Source: Pedobacter suwonensis (GTDB taxonomy: Bacteria; Bacteroidota; Bacteroidia; Sphingobacteriales; Sphingobacteriaceae). From it: a stretch of DNA of 64,000 nt. Where the stretch lies: contig NZ_FOJM01000007.1 of NCBI RefSeq assembly GCF_900111825.1, positions 1 to 64,000 of the forward strand, written 5' to 3'. The first letter of the stretch is position 1, and every line of letters begins with the position of its first letter. Made by a program: the position numbers and the translations under genes. The notes below the pieces were generated by a model that did not search any database, was not told the DNA's origin, and was given only the letters and a program-made list of their open reading frames with translations. This document shows positions 53,973 to 62,831 of this stretch, piece by piece.

Positions 53973-54000
53973 AAAAAAAGCCTCAATTTCTTGAGGCTTC
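53973..54000 (-). terminator. Rho-independent terminator after tsf
   Basis: On the minus strand AAGCCTCAA-gaaa-TTGAGGCTT (53978-53999) is followed by a T tract (to 53973). It ends the rplM-rpsI-rpsB-tsf transcript and separates it from nagA. Confidence 0.85.
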
Positions 54001-54021
54001 TAAATATACTTTTATAAATGC

Positions 54022-54867
54022 TTATGCACCTAATTGTACGCGTTTGAAAGCAGATACGGTTAAACCTTTAGCAGTGTTATCTAAAAATTTACGCACATCC
54101 ATAGAGCTATCTTTAACAAACTCCTGGTTTAATAAAGTGCTGTCTTTGTAGAATTTGTTCAATTTACCGGCAGCAATTTTTTCTACCATTTCTTCTGGTT
54201 TGCCTTCCTGACGGATAACATCTTTCGCAATCTCGATTTCGCGTTCGATAGTAGCCGGATCAACACCATCCTTGTCAACAGCAACTGGGTTCATTGCAGC
54301 AATTTGCATCGCAACATCTTTACCAGCTTCAGTAATATCTGCGCCATTAGCACCTTCAAATACTACTAAAACACCCATTTTACCGTTAGAGTGGATATAA
54401 GAAACGATTTTTTCGCCAGAGATATTTGCATATTCTTGAATAACAATTTTCTCTCCGATTTTACCGGTTAATTCAGTAATGGTTTCAGCAACTGTACGTC
54501 CATCTTCCAAAGTAATTGCTGATAATTCTTCAGTAGTAGCAGGATTGTTTGCAACTGCGGCAGCTAAAACAGCCTGAGCTAAATTACGGAAATCTTCAAC
54601 TTTAGAAACTGGTTCAGTTTCACAAGCCAAAGCAACTAATTTACCATTAGTACCATCTTCTGAAACAGCAATTGACACCAAGCCTTCAGAAGTAGCATTA
54701 CCTGAACGGGCAGCAGATACTTTTTGACCTTTTTTACGTAATAAATCAACAGCAGCTTCGAAATCGCCATTAGCTTCTAATAAAGCTTTTTTGCAATCCA
54801 TCATACCAGCACCAGTTTGTTGGCGTAGTTTATTTACATCTGCGGCAGTAATTTGTACTGTAGACAT
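54022..54867 (-). CDS. tsf: Elongation factor Ts
   Basis: 281 residues. Nucleotide exchange factor for EF-Tu. N-terminal UBA-like domain (VNKLRQQTGAGMMDCKKALLEANGDFEAAVDLLRKKG), the core TDFRN-like segment (SKVEDFRNLAQ), IAAMNPVAV and the C-terminal LLNQEFVKD. The order after rpsB is universal. Confidence 0.97.
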   Translation of the reverse strand: MSTVQITAADVNKLRQQTGAGMMDCKKALLEANGDFEAAVDLLRKKGQKVSAARSGNATSEGLVSIAVSEDGTNGKLVALACETEPVSKVEDFRNLAQAVLAAAVANNPATTEELSAITLEDGRTVAETITELTGKIGEKIVIQEYANISGEKIVSYIHSNGKMGVLVVFEGANGADITEAGKDVAMQIAAMNPVAVDKDGVDPATIEREIEIAKDVIRQEGKPEEMVEKIAAGKLNKFYKDSTLLNQEFVKDSSMDVRKFLDNTAKGLTVSAFKRVQLGA

Positions 54868-54996
54868 TTTATTTCCTCTTTTAAATTTTACAATCTTGTT
54901 ATAACAATTACAGGTTACAAGTTACAAGCGCCAAGTTAAACTCATGTTAAGCCAACTTAAAACCTGAAACCAGTAACCTGCAATTAAAAAATATTA

Positions 54997-55830
54997 CTAT
55001 TCTTCTGTTTTAGTTTCTTCTGATGCTGACGCTTCAACCTCTGCCTCAGCAGCTTTTTTACGTCTAGGCTCTTTTGATTCAGGAGCATCAGCTGCTGCTT
55101 TAGCGGCTACTGCTTCTTTTTCTGCCTCATCATCTTTTTCGCGTTTACGCTCTTCCAAACCTTCTTCAATCGCTTTGATGATTACATCAGTGATTAAAGA
55201 GATAGATTTTGTAGCATCATCATTCGCCGGAATCGGGAAATCGATGTTAGAAGGGTCAGAGTTAGTATCAACCATCGCAAAAGTAGGGATGTTTAATTTT
55301 AACGCTTCAGTTACCGCGATGTGCTCTTTCTTAACGTCGATTAAGAATAAAGCTGCAGGTAAACGGTTTAAATCAGCAATACCACCTAAAAGTGATTCTA
55401 ATTTAATACGCTCACGTTGAATCATTAAACGCTCTTTTTTAGATAAGATCGAATAAGTACCATCTTTAGTCATTTTATCGATGTTAGACATCTTTTTGAT
55501 TGACTTGCGAACAGTAGCAAAGTTAGTTAACATACCACCTAACCAACGCTCGGTTACGAAAGGCATGTTCACTTTTTTAGCTTGTTCAGCTACGATTCCT
55601 TTTGCTTGTTTTTTTGTTGATACAAATAATACTTTACGACCTGATTTTACGATTTGTTTGATCGCAGCCGCAGCCTCTTCAGTTTTAGTTAAAGTTTTAT
55701 TTAAATCTATAATGTGAATGCCATTACGCTCCATGAAAATGTAAGGAGCCATTTTTGGATTCCATTTACGGGTAAGGTGACCAAAGTGTACACCTGCATC
55801 CAATAAGTCTTGATAAGTTGTTCTTGCCAT
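54997..55830 (-). CDS. rpsB: 30S ribosomal protein S2
   Basis: 277 residues. Starts MARTTYQDLLDAGVHFGHLTRKWNPKMAPYIF, includes VTERWLGGMLTNF and FAMVDTNSDPSNIDFPIPANDDA. The last 45 residues form a charged Ala/Glu/Lys extension (after EERKREKDDEAE) that is common in Bacteroidota and absent from E. coli S2. Confidence 0.97.
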   Translation of the reverse strand: MARTTYQDLLDAGVHFGHLTRKWNPKMAPYIFMERNGIHIIDLNKTLTKTEEAAAAIKQIVKSGRKVLFVSTKKQAKGIVAEQAKKVNMPFVTERWLGGMLTNFATVRKSIKKMSNIDKMTKDGTYSILSKKERLMIQRERIKLESLLGGIADLNRLPAALFLIDVKKEHIAVTEALKLNIPTFAMVDTNSDPSNIDFPIPANDDATKSISLITDVIIKAIEEGLEERKREKDDEAEKEAVAAKAAADAPESKEPRRKKAAEAEVEASASEETKTEE

Positions 55831-55848
55831 TGTTGTTGCCTCCTGTGA

Positions 55849-56235
55849 TTAACGTTTACTGAATTGGAATTTCTTACGGGCTTTAGCACGTCCTGGTTTT
55901 TTACGCTCAACCATACGCATATCACGCGTCATCAGGCCTTTAGCACGTAATGCAGGTTTTTTCTCCGCATCTAGTTCAACAATCGCTTTAGCAATAGCTA
56001 AACGAACAGCTTCTGCTTGTCCTTTTACTCCACCACCTTGTACATTTACAGTGATATCATAACGACCTGTAAGCTCAGCAACTTCTAAACTTTGGTTTAC
56101 GATATATTGCAATGGTAAAGTTGGGAAATATTCTTTGTGATCTTTACCGTTAACGGTAATTGCGCCAGCACCATCTTTTAAGTAGATACGTGCAACAGCT
56201 GTTTTTCTTCTTCCTGAAGTGTTAGTAACTGACAT
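55849..56235 (-). CDS. rpsI: 30S ribosomal protein S9
   Basis: 128 residues with the S9 signature GGGVKGQAEAVRLAIAKAI and the basic C-terminal tail ending KKFQFSKR, which reaches the P-site tRNA. It follows rplM by 3 bp. Confidence 0.97.
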   Translation of the reverse strand: MSVTNTSGRRKTAVARIYLKDGAGAITVNGKDHKEYFPTLPLQYIVNQSLEVAELTGRYDITVNVQGGGVKGQAEAVRLAIAKAIVELDAEKKPALRAKGLMTRDMRMVERKKPGRAKARKKFQFSKR

Positions 56236-56238
56236 TTC

Positions 56239-56682
56239 TTAAAGTTTAATGGTTTTTGGAGATTGAGCTGCATGAGGGTGGTTTGCACCAGCATACACAA
56301 AAAGATTGGTGTATAATTTTTTACCCAATTTAGTTTTCGGTAACATACCACGTACCGCTTTCTCGATTACACGCTGAGGGTGTTTCGCCATTAATTCCTT
56401 AGGAGAAATAAAACGTTGACCACCTGGATAACCAGTGTAAGAAACATATTGCTTTTCGCTGAATTTGTTTCCTGTCAATTTAACCTTGTCTGCATTAATA
56501 ACAATAACGTTATCACCGCAGTCTACGTGTGGGGTGTACTCAGGCTTGTTTTTACCACGGATGATCATAGCGATCTTCGATGACAAGCGCCCCAAAATCT
56601 CGCCTTCCGCATCAACAACAATCCACTGTTTGTTTACAGTTTTAGCATTGGCCGAGACAGTTTTGTAACTTAACGTATTCAC
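56239..56682 (-). CDS. rplM: 50S ribosomal protein L13
   Basis: 147 residues. Signature NADKVKLTGNKFSEKQYVSYTGYPGGQRF and the following MLPKTKLGKKLYTNLFVYAGANHPHAAQ segment. First gene of the rplM-rpsI-rpsB-tsf operon, preceded by a consensus promoter. Confidence 0.97.
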   Translation of the reverse strand: MNTLSYKTVSANAKTVNKQWIVVDAEGEILGRLSSKIAMIIRGKNKPEYTPHVDCGDNVIVINADKVKLTGNKFSEKQYVSYTGYPGGQRFISPKELMAKHPQRVIEKAVRGMLPKTKLGKKLYTNLFVYAGANHPHAAQSPKTIKL

Positions 56683-56736
56683 TTGCTTGTATTTAATTTA
56701 TTAAACAATTTATTATTCCCATTAAATTTGGGACTG

Positions 56737-56767
56737 CAAAGATAGATAGAATACTTTTATTATCAAA
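56737..56767 (-). promoter_or_regulatory. Promoter for the ribosomal operon
   Basis: On the minus strand TTTG (56767-56764), 19 nt, TATCTTTG (56744-56737), a full consensus match, about 55 bp before the rplM start. Confidence 0.8.
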
Positions 56768-57046
56768 TAGTTGGAGGAAAAATTTTTGATATAAAATATC
56801 TTTACTGTGAACAACGCAGCGATATAAAAATGCAATAGTTGTTCTGCTAAAGTAAGACCACAGCTTTTCTGGTTGCTTCCATCGGATTTACGCCAATCTT
56901 AATTTGCTACCTGCTGAGGTTAAAACAACTGTTTATCATTTACTGATGCTTCGTGTCTCCGAATGACATCGTGAATAAGCTAATGCAAATTACCAGGATA
57001 TCGTTGCAATCGCAGTAAGCAAATATTACCGGATTATATGCGGCTA
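56768..57046. other. Intergenic region upstream of the ribosomal operon
   Basis: No gene, RNA or repeat recognised between the rplM promoter and the end of the broken ORF6N gene. Confidence 0.5.
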
Positions 57047-57580
57047 TTACAGATCATCAGGCATATATCCAATTCTTTTCCTTGGCTCGATTTTCTTATC
57101 AATGAGTTTATCCAGATAGGTAAAAACCAGTTCGATGTTTTTATCCTGGTTGCTTACTTTTTGCTTAATTTCTTCGATTTCAAGTTTAAGTTCACCGCTG
57201 TCAATAATAAATTGCCGTATTCGGGAGAAAATCCTGACAATCTGGATATTTACCTGGATGGCCTGCTTGCTGTTTAATACGCTTGACAGCATCAGTATGC
57301 CATGTTCGGTAAAAACAAAAGGAAGTTTTCTTCTGCCGCCCCAACTTGAAGTCGCAATTTGCGACTTCAAGTTTAACCACTCTTCATCAGTGAGTTAAAA
57401 CATGAAATCTTCTGGAAACCGATCAGGATTTCTACCAACCTGCTCATTGACACGTTTAGTCTCTACGCCATACAACTCCGCCAGATCACTATCCAGCATC
57501 ACTTTTAGGCCTCTTAACCCGTAAATTTTATTAACTACTATATTATCAGGGATGATAGGAAGCATCTGTTTCGCTGTCAT
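57047..57580 (-). pseudogene. ORF6N-domain DNA-binding protein interrupted by one stop codon
   Basis: The reading frame runs from an ATG at 57580 through the ORF6N domain (NIVVNKIYGLRGLKVMLDSDLAELYGVETKRVNEQVGRN, ERFPEDF-like) and stays in one frame to 57047, except for a TAA at 57397-57395 right after RFPEDFMF. Relatives have Gln there, so a CAA-to-TAA change explains it. After the stop the frame continues LTDEEWLNLKSQIATSSWGGRRKLPFVFTEHG and ends in a coiled-coil tail. ORF6N proteins are phage-related regulators widespread in Bacteroidota. No phage genes are near. A sequencing error or read-through are alternatives. Confidence 0.85.
57343..57373. repeat. Perfect 15-bp-arm palindrome inside the ORF6N gene
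   Basis: Arms AACTTGAAGTCGCAA (57343-57357) and TTGCGACTTCAAGTT (57359-57373) with a single central base. It encodes the conserved NLKSQIATSS stretch of ORF6N proteins. Confidence 0.9.
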
Positions 57581-57635
57581 ATCATTTAGGATTTAAGTTA
57601 AAGATAAAAAAATGTTTTGTAAGTCGAAATCAGCT

Positions 57636-58316
57636 CTATAAATCCTCAGTATTCGATATTCTTTTACTGTAACCCTTGTATTCCTTAATCCAGTTCCATA
57701 AGGCAAAGCCTGCAATAATGGTAAAGATGAAATATTCAATTCCCATAAATTTAATCCCTTTTAGGAAATAGAGATAGGTGGCAACAATATCAATTATCAG
57801 CCAGATGATCCAACATTCTACTCTTTTTTGGATCATTAGGAAAGTGGTGATTATACTCATTACAAAAATAAATGAATCAACAAAAGGGTAAGCACTGGGC
57901 AAATTAAATAATAGAGGCAGCCAATTGTGGAGCTGACCAGCCAAAGTGCCTATTAATAATGTGCCAAAAATGCCAACGGCCAATAAATACGTAAATTGCC
58001 TTAGGGGCATAAAGCTGATTTTAAGCTCCTTGTTTCTATCTTCTTCTTCGGGTTTTGGATTTGTCCATCGCCACCAGCCCATTATGTTGGTTACAAAAAA
58101 GAAAACCATTAGAAACATATCAGGATAAAGCTGACTTTGATAATATAAAAAGGCGGATAGAAATACATTTATAATACCTACGGGCCAGCTCCAGACACTG
58201 GCTTTTGCTGACAGGACAACAGAAACGATTCCCGTAATTACAGCGAAAAATTCCAGATAGCTCAATTTATAGCCAAAAACTGTGAAAAATATACTGTGGG
58301 CATCGAAGAAATCCAT
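57636..58316 (-). CDS. pnuC: Nicotinamide riboside transporter PnuC
   Basis: 226 residues with about seven hydrophobic helices. PnuC marks are SVWSWPVGIINVFLSAFLYYQSQLYPDMFLMVFFFVTNIMGWWRW and VECWIIWLIIDIVATYLYFLKG. It moves nicotinamide riboside by facilitated diffusion; trapping needs a kinase such as NadR, not present here. A thiamine role (PnuT) is a related alternative, but no TPP riboswitch was seen upstream. Confidence 0.92.
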   Translation of the reverse strand: MDFFDAHSIFFTVFGYKLSYLEFFAVITGIVSVVLSAKASVWSWPVGIINVFLSAFLYYQSQLYPDMFLMVFFFVTNIMGWWRWTNPKPEEEDRNKELKISFMPLRQFTYLLAVGIFGTLLIGTLAGQLHNWLPLLFNLPSAYPFVDSFIFVMSIITTFLMIQKRVECWIIWLIIDIVATYLYFLKGIKFMGIEYFIFTIIAGFALWNWIKEYKGYSKRISNTEDL

Positions 58317-58464
58317 GTTTATCTTTTGAGGATGTATAAAATGCTAATGTAGCTAATTTATTTGCGTCTAATGGTTTTGTATTGACAAACAATCCAAAAA
58401 TCTGGCTGTTATAAACAATGTCAAATGGCTTACCGCCACATTTATTAACCAGCAAATTTCGTTT

Positions 58465-59544
58465 ATGCAGTATCTCGACCAGCTTTTCGGTTTCCCTATT
58501 CCTTTGTTTTTCAAGAACCTTATTATTGGTTTTATAGCGGTATTTCTTGGTATTTTAATCAGGTTTATTATTCATAAAACTTTTATCCTGCTTTCCCGCT
58601 GGTGGGATTTTATTATTATTAAATCTACAGTAAAGCATTTGAAGAGGCCTATTGCTTTTTTTATTCCTTTACTGTTCCTCAATTTTTCCCTAACGCTGAT
58701 GGAGATGCCGCCAGCCTACCGCCTTCCAATAAGCAAGGCATTGGAAATCGCCCTCACAATTATTTTTGCGCTGATTTTGGTGCGGGCCATTAACGTTTTA
58801 GAAGACTATTTTTACCTGAAATATGATCTAAACAAAGAAAATAATTTAAAAGAGCGTAAGATAAGAACACAGTTGCAGTTTGTGCGAAAGTTTATTGTTT
58901 CACTTATTATTTTGGTTACTATTGCTATTATTCTGTTGAGTTTTGAAAGCATGCGAAAAATCGGGGCGGGGCTGCTTACAGGCGTTGGTATAGGAGGGAT
59001 TATCATCGGTTTTGCAGCACAGAAATCGCTTGGTAATTTATTGGCCGGTTTTCAGATTGCCTTTACCCAGCCGATAAGAATTGATGATGTATTGATTGTG
59101 GAAGGGGAGTGGGGTAAGGTAGAAGAAATTACATTAACCTATGTAGTCGTTAATATCTGGGACCAAAGGCGTTTAATTCTGCCAATTACCTATTTTATCG
59201 AAAAGCCATTCCAAAACTGGACACGTGTTTCGGCTGATCTGCTCGGAACAGTTTTTTTATACCTTGATTATACGATTCCGATTGAACCAATGCGACAGGA
59301 ATTAACAAGATTGTTGAATGAAAATCCTTTGTGGGATAAAAGGGTAAATGTTGTACAGGTTACCGACAGTATTAAAGACGGAACCATCGAGGTTCGTTTT
59401 TTGATGAGTGCTTCGAATTCGTCGAGGGCTTTTGATTTAAGGTGCTATGTAAGGGAAGCAATGATTGCTTTTATTCAGAAAAACTATCCTGATAGTTTAC
59501 CTAAAAAAAGATTAGAGCTTCGTGATAAGTTTGCGAGGTTGTAG
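58465..59544 (+). CDS. MscS-family small-conductance mechanosensitive channel
   Basis: 359 residues. Four N-terminal hydrophobic helices (about 12-32, 55-72, 85-106, 131-151), then the pore helix with the Gly/Ala pattern (GAGLLTGVGIGGIIIGFAAQKSLGNLLAGFQIAF) and the beta-domain (RIDDVLIVEGEWGKVEEITLTYVVVNIWDQRRLILP). It releases solutes under hypo-osmotic shock. Divergent from pnuC. Confidence 0.93.
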   Translation: MQYLDQLFGFPIPLFFKNLIIGFIAVFLGILIRFIIHKTFILLSRWWDFIIIKSTVKHLKRPIAFFIPLLFLNFSLTLMEMPPAYRLPISKALEIALTIIFALILVRAINVLEDYFYLKYDLNKENNLKERKIRTQLQFVRKFIVSLIILVTIAIILLSFESMRKIGAGLLTGVGIGGIIIGFAAQKSLGNLLAGFQIAFTQPIRIDDVLIVEGEWGKVEEITLTYVVVNIWDQRRLILPITYFIEKPFQNWTRVSADLLGTVFLYLDYTIPIEPMRQELTRLLNENPLWDKRVNVVQVTDSIKDGTIEVRFLMSASNSSRAFDLRCYVREAMIAFIQKNYPDSLPKKRLELRDKFARL

Positions 59545-59709
59545 TTTAAAAATCAAACAGAACGGGTAATTATTCAATTCGCATGGCAGATTTAAACCTT
59601 TTAGCAGCTGTTGAGCCTGGGATAGTAATTGTAAATCCGTTTTTCGCAACTGTAATTTTAGGACATTGTATGTCATAACAAACATTAAATAATAAGATGT
59701 TATCGAAAA

Positions 59710-59731
59710 ACTACCTAAAAACAGGTAGTTC
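59710..59731. promoter_or_regulatory. Palindrome, candidate enhancer site for a sigma-54 activator
   Basis: AACTACCT (59710-59717), 6 nt, AGGTAGTT (59724-59731), perfect arms. It lies about 70-90 bp upstream of the transcription start predicted from the sigma-54-type promoter at 59773-59789, the usual enhancer distance. It could instead be a weak terminator for the MscS gene. Confidence 0.5.
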
Positions 59732-59772
59732 CGTTTACCGGGAACAGAGTATTTTAATTATAGTTATTAGTC

Positions 59773-59789
59773 TTGGCACTTAATTGGCA
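59773..59789 (+). promoter_or_regulatory. Sigma-54-type (-24/-12) promoter
   Basis: TTGGCACTTAATTGGCA: -24 GG at 59775-59776 and -12 GC at 59787-59788, separated by exactly 10 nt. The -24 half TTGGCAC matches consensus; the -12 half is TTGGC for TTGC. The lipoprotein ATG is 29 bp after the -12 GC. Confidence 0.6.
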
Positions 59790-59817
59790 TAAATGCTAAG
59801 AAAAAGACTAAAAACCT

Positions 59818-60273
59818 ATGAAAAAAATTTCAACATTATTATCTCTTGCTCTTGTTTTTTCGCTACTGTTTTCTTGTAAAAAGGATTCAGAAACAACTCC
59901 TTCAAAAAGTGGTAAAACTGCAAAATTTACCATTACTGCAAACGGTGTGAATGCAACAGACGATTACGTTTCTTTCGTAATTGTAGGCGGTGATACTAAA
60001 GGCACTAAAACCATCTGGAAGGTAAATGGCGTAACCAGAAACAATGAGGCTGCTATTTCTTTAGGTAAAGACGATTTTACGGGGAGTACCAAAACCTATG
60101 TAATAGAGACCATATTGCCAGTTGATGTGATTAGTGCAAGTGCGCAGTGTATTAACTTTAATGCCAGTTATCAGATCAGTTATAAAGCGGAGATTGATGG
60201 CAAAGTGGTTACCAATGATGATGGGGTTACCGTTGATGTTAATAAAGATTATACCCACCAGTTCGATTATTAA
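59818..60273 (+). CDS. Hypothetical lipoprotein
   Basis: 151 residues with a lipoprotein signal (LALVFSLLFSC, Cys about 20), the KKDSETTPSKSGK linker, and a beta-rich domain of about 115 residues. No family recognised. A C-terminal TVDVNKDYTHQFDY looks like an Ig-like or beta-sandwich ending. It is likely outer-membrane attached. The sigma-54-type promoter and upstream palindrome suggest it is switched on by an enhancer-binding activator, possibly the one at 7153-8484. Confidence 0.8.
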   Translation: MKKISTLLSLALVFSLLFSCKKDSETTPSKSGKTAKFTITANGVNATDDYVSFVIVGGDTKGTKTIWKVNGVTRNNEAAISLGKDDFTGSTKTYVIETILPVDVISASAQCINFNASYQISYKAEIDGKVVTNDDGVTVDVNKDYTHQFDY

Positions 60274-60336
60274 TTGCGCTCCAGTAATTCTCTAACTGAA
60301 GCGGCACAAGCTTGACTGTGCCGCTCAGTAACTAAA

Positions 60337-62631
60337 TTATTTGAACATCCCTTTCAGTTTTGCCAATTTTTCCTGTAAATCGCCATCAGCATCTTTTGGT
60401 TCATTACGCGGCTTGAAGTTTGGTTTGTTATTATTATTTGATTTGAAATTCTGCTTAGGCTTCTGCTCCTTCGGCTCCCGATTCCGGGCTTCTGACTTCG
60501 GATTAGCCTCAGTCTTCATTGACAACGAAATCCTTTTACGGGCTACGTCAACTTCCATCACCGTAACTTCGACTTTTTGGTGCACCTTTACTACGTCATT
60601 TGGATTAGCGACAAAACGGTTTGCCAGCTGACTGGTGTGTACCAAGCCATCCTGGTGTACGCCAATATCAACAAAAGCTCCAAAATTGGTAATGTTGGTT
60701 ACAATGCCTGGAAGTTTCATCCCTATTCTCAAATCAGAAATCTCATTCACCCCATCGGTAAAATTAAAAGCCTCAAACTGTTCGCGTGGATCACGGCCCG
60801 GCTTTGCCAATTCTTTTAAAATATCTGTTAATGTTGGTAAACCGATTTCGGTTGTAACATATTGCTGTAGTTTAATCTGTTTTTGCAATTGCGTATCTTT
60901 CATTAAAGCAGATACCGTAGTGCCAAGGTCTTTAGCCATTTGATCTACTACTGCATAACGTTCAGGGTGTACGCCGCTGGTATCCAAAACATTTTCGGCA
61001 TTGCGGATACGTAAGAAACCCGCAGCCTGCTCATAAGCTTTATCACCTAACCGCGGTACCTTTTTTAAACTTTCGCGGTTTTTAAAAGCACCATGGGTAT
61101 TCCTATAATCAACAATATTTTTCGCTAAAGTTGGCCCTAAGCCGGAAACGTATGCTAAGATCTGTTTTGAAGCGGTATTTAATTCTACTCCCACCGCATT
61201 TACCGCACTGATTACGGTATCATCTAAACTTGCCTGCAATTTATTCTGATCAACATCGTGCTGATATTGGCCAACGCCGATGGATTTTGGATCAATTTTA
61301 ACCAGTTCGGCCAGCGGATCCATTAAACGGCGACCAATTGAAACGGCTCCACGCACGGTAATGTCATGCGTAGGGAACTCTTCTCTGGCCACTTCTGATG
61401 CCGAATAAATTGAAGCACCACTTTCGTTAACCATCACTATGGTAATATTAGGTAGATTTAATGTTCTGACAAAAGCTTCAGTTTCCCTTCCGGCAGTGCC
61501 GTTACCAATCGCGATAGCTTCAATATTGTGCTTTTCGCAAAGTTGCCGGATAGTAAATTCGGCGTTTTTCACATTTCCCTGTCCGGTATGCGGATAAATT
61601 GCTGTATTCTCTAACAACTGGCCTTGTTTATCTAAGCAAACCACCTTACAACCGGTACGGAATCCTGGATCGATAGCCATGACATTTTTTTGTCCCATCG
61701 GAGCTGCCAATAACAATTGGCGTGCATTTTCGGCAAAAACGCGGATGGCTTCTTCATCTGCTTTTTGTTTGGTAAAAACACGCAATTCTGTTTCCATGGC
61801 AGGCTCAAGTAAGCGCTTGTAGCCATCTTCTAAAGCTTGCTGTACCTGTTTGGAAGCCGAATTATTGCCTGCAATAAACTGGTTTTCGAGGATAGAGATG
61901 GCCTCTTCAACCGGTGGAAGTGCATCTAGTCTTAAAATCAGCTCTTTTTCGCCCCGGCGCATGGCCAGAACACGGTGGGATGCGGCTGTTTTAACCGGCT
62001 CACTCCATTCAAAATAATCCTTATATTTAATACCCTCCTCTTCTTTGCCTTTGATTACTTCTGATTTAAAAACAGCCTTTTCCTGGAAATAAGTCCGCAT
62101 TTTGTTGCGCGCCTCTGCATTCTCAGCGATCATCTCGGCAATAATATCTCTTGCGCCAGCTAAAGCTTCATCAACCGAATTCACTGCTTTTTCGGGATCG
62201 ACAAATTTATTGGCTTCAGCAGCAAGGTCAAAGTTGCGCTGTTCGAGAATTTGTAAAGCCAAAGGTTCTAATCCTTTTTCTTTTGCAACCGATGCACGTG
62301 TCTTACGTTTCGGCTTATAAGGCAGGTAAATGTCTTCAAGAAGCGAAATGGTTTCCGCCTGGTTAATCTGTTCCTCAAGTTCGGGTGTTAACTTGCCTAG
62401 CTCGGTCATCGATTTTAAAATCGCTTCGCGGCGTTTGTCCAAATCACGTAATTGCAAAACCCGATCGCGGATTGCGGCCACCTCGACCTCATCTAAGCTG
62501 CCGGTCGCCTCTTTACGGTAACGAGAAATAAACGGAACACTTGCGCCTTCATCTAATAGATTTATGGTTGCAGTTATTTGTTTTTCTGCAACTTTTAATT
62601 CGGCTGCAATTATTTTATGGTGAGTTAACAT
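60337..62631 (-). CDS. tex: Tex-family RNA-binding transcription accessory protein
   Basis: 764 residues. N-terminal Tex helical region, YqgF/RNase-H-like domain (VMAIDPGFRTGCKVVCLD near residue 318), helix-hairpin-helix motifs (VGVELNTASKQILAYVSGLGPTLAKNIVDYR) and a C-terminal S1 domain (GMKLPGIVTNITNFGAFVDIGVHQDGLVHTSQL). A Lys/Asn/Pro-rich linker and a short conserved end (LQEKLAKLKGMFK) follow. It is cytosolic and associated with transcription and RNA handling. Confidence 0.95.
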   Translation of the reverse strand: MLTHHKIIAAELKVAEKQITATINLLDEGASVPFISRYRKEATGSLDEVEVAAIRDRVLQLRDLDKRREAILKSMTELGKLTPELEEQINQAETISLLEDIYLPYKPKRKTRASVAKEKGLEPLALQILEQRNFDLAAEANKFVDPEKAVNSVDEALAGARDIIAEMIAENAEARNKMRTYFQEKAVFKSEVIKGKEEEGIKYKDYFEWSEPVKTAASHRVLAMRRGEKELILRLDALPPVEEAISILENQFIAGNNSASKQVQQALEDGYKRLLEPAMETELRVFTKQKADEEAIRVFAENARQLLLAAPMGQKNVMAIDPGFRTGCKVVCLDKQGQLLENTAIYPHTGQGNVKNAEFTIRQLCEKHNIEAIAIGNGTAGRETEAFVRTLNLPNITIVMVNESGASIYSASEVAREEFPTHDITVRGAVSIGRRLMDPLAELVKIDPKSIGVGQYQHDVDQNKLQASLDDTVISAVNAVGVELNTASKQILAYVSGLGPTLAKNIVDYRNTHGAFKNRESLKKVPRLGDKAYEQAAGFLRIRNAENVLDTSGVHPERYAVVDQMAKDLGTTVSALMKDTQLQKQIKLQQYVTTEIGLPTLTDILKELAKPGRDPREQFEAFNFTDGVNEISDLRIGMKLPGIVTNITNFGAFVDIGVHQDGLVHTSQLANRFVANPNDVVKVHQKVEVTVMEVDVARKRISLSMKTEANPKSEARNREPKEQKPKQNFKSNNNNKPNFKPRNEPKDADGDLQEKLAKLKGMFK

Positions 62632-62686
62632 ATCCTAAATTAAGGTAGCAAAGCTAATCAGGATTTGCGGGATTTTTGAGACCAAT

Positions 62687-62790
62687 TTTTCCACGAACAG
62701 TAGTGGAAAAGTTCAGTTGTATAAAAAACAGTTTAGATAGATATGATTAAGATCTTTTAACGCGATTCTACTATTGGCACAGTATTTGTT
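62687..62790 (+). promoter_or_regulatory. Palindrome and weak sigma-54-like motif before the zinc-ribbon gene
   Basis: TTTTCCAC (62687-62694) and GTGGAAAA (62703-62710) form a perfect inverted repeat. About 65 bp on, TTGGCACAGTATTTGTT (62774-62790) has GG (62776-62777) and, 10 nt later, GT instead of GC. The layout resembles the 59710-59789 one, but the promoter match is incomplete. Confidence 0.3.
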
Positions 62791-62831
62791 TTTCCAAATC
62801 GGGCTAACCGAATATATAACTTTAAAAATTG

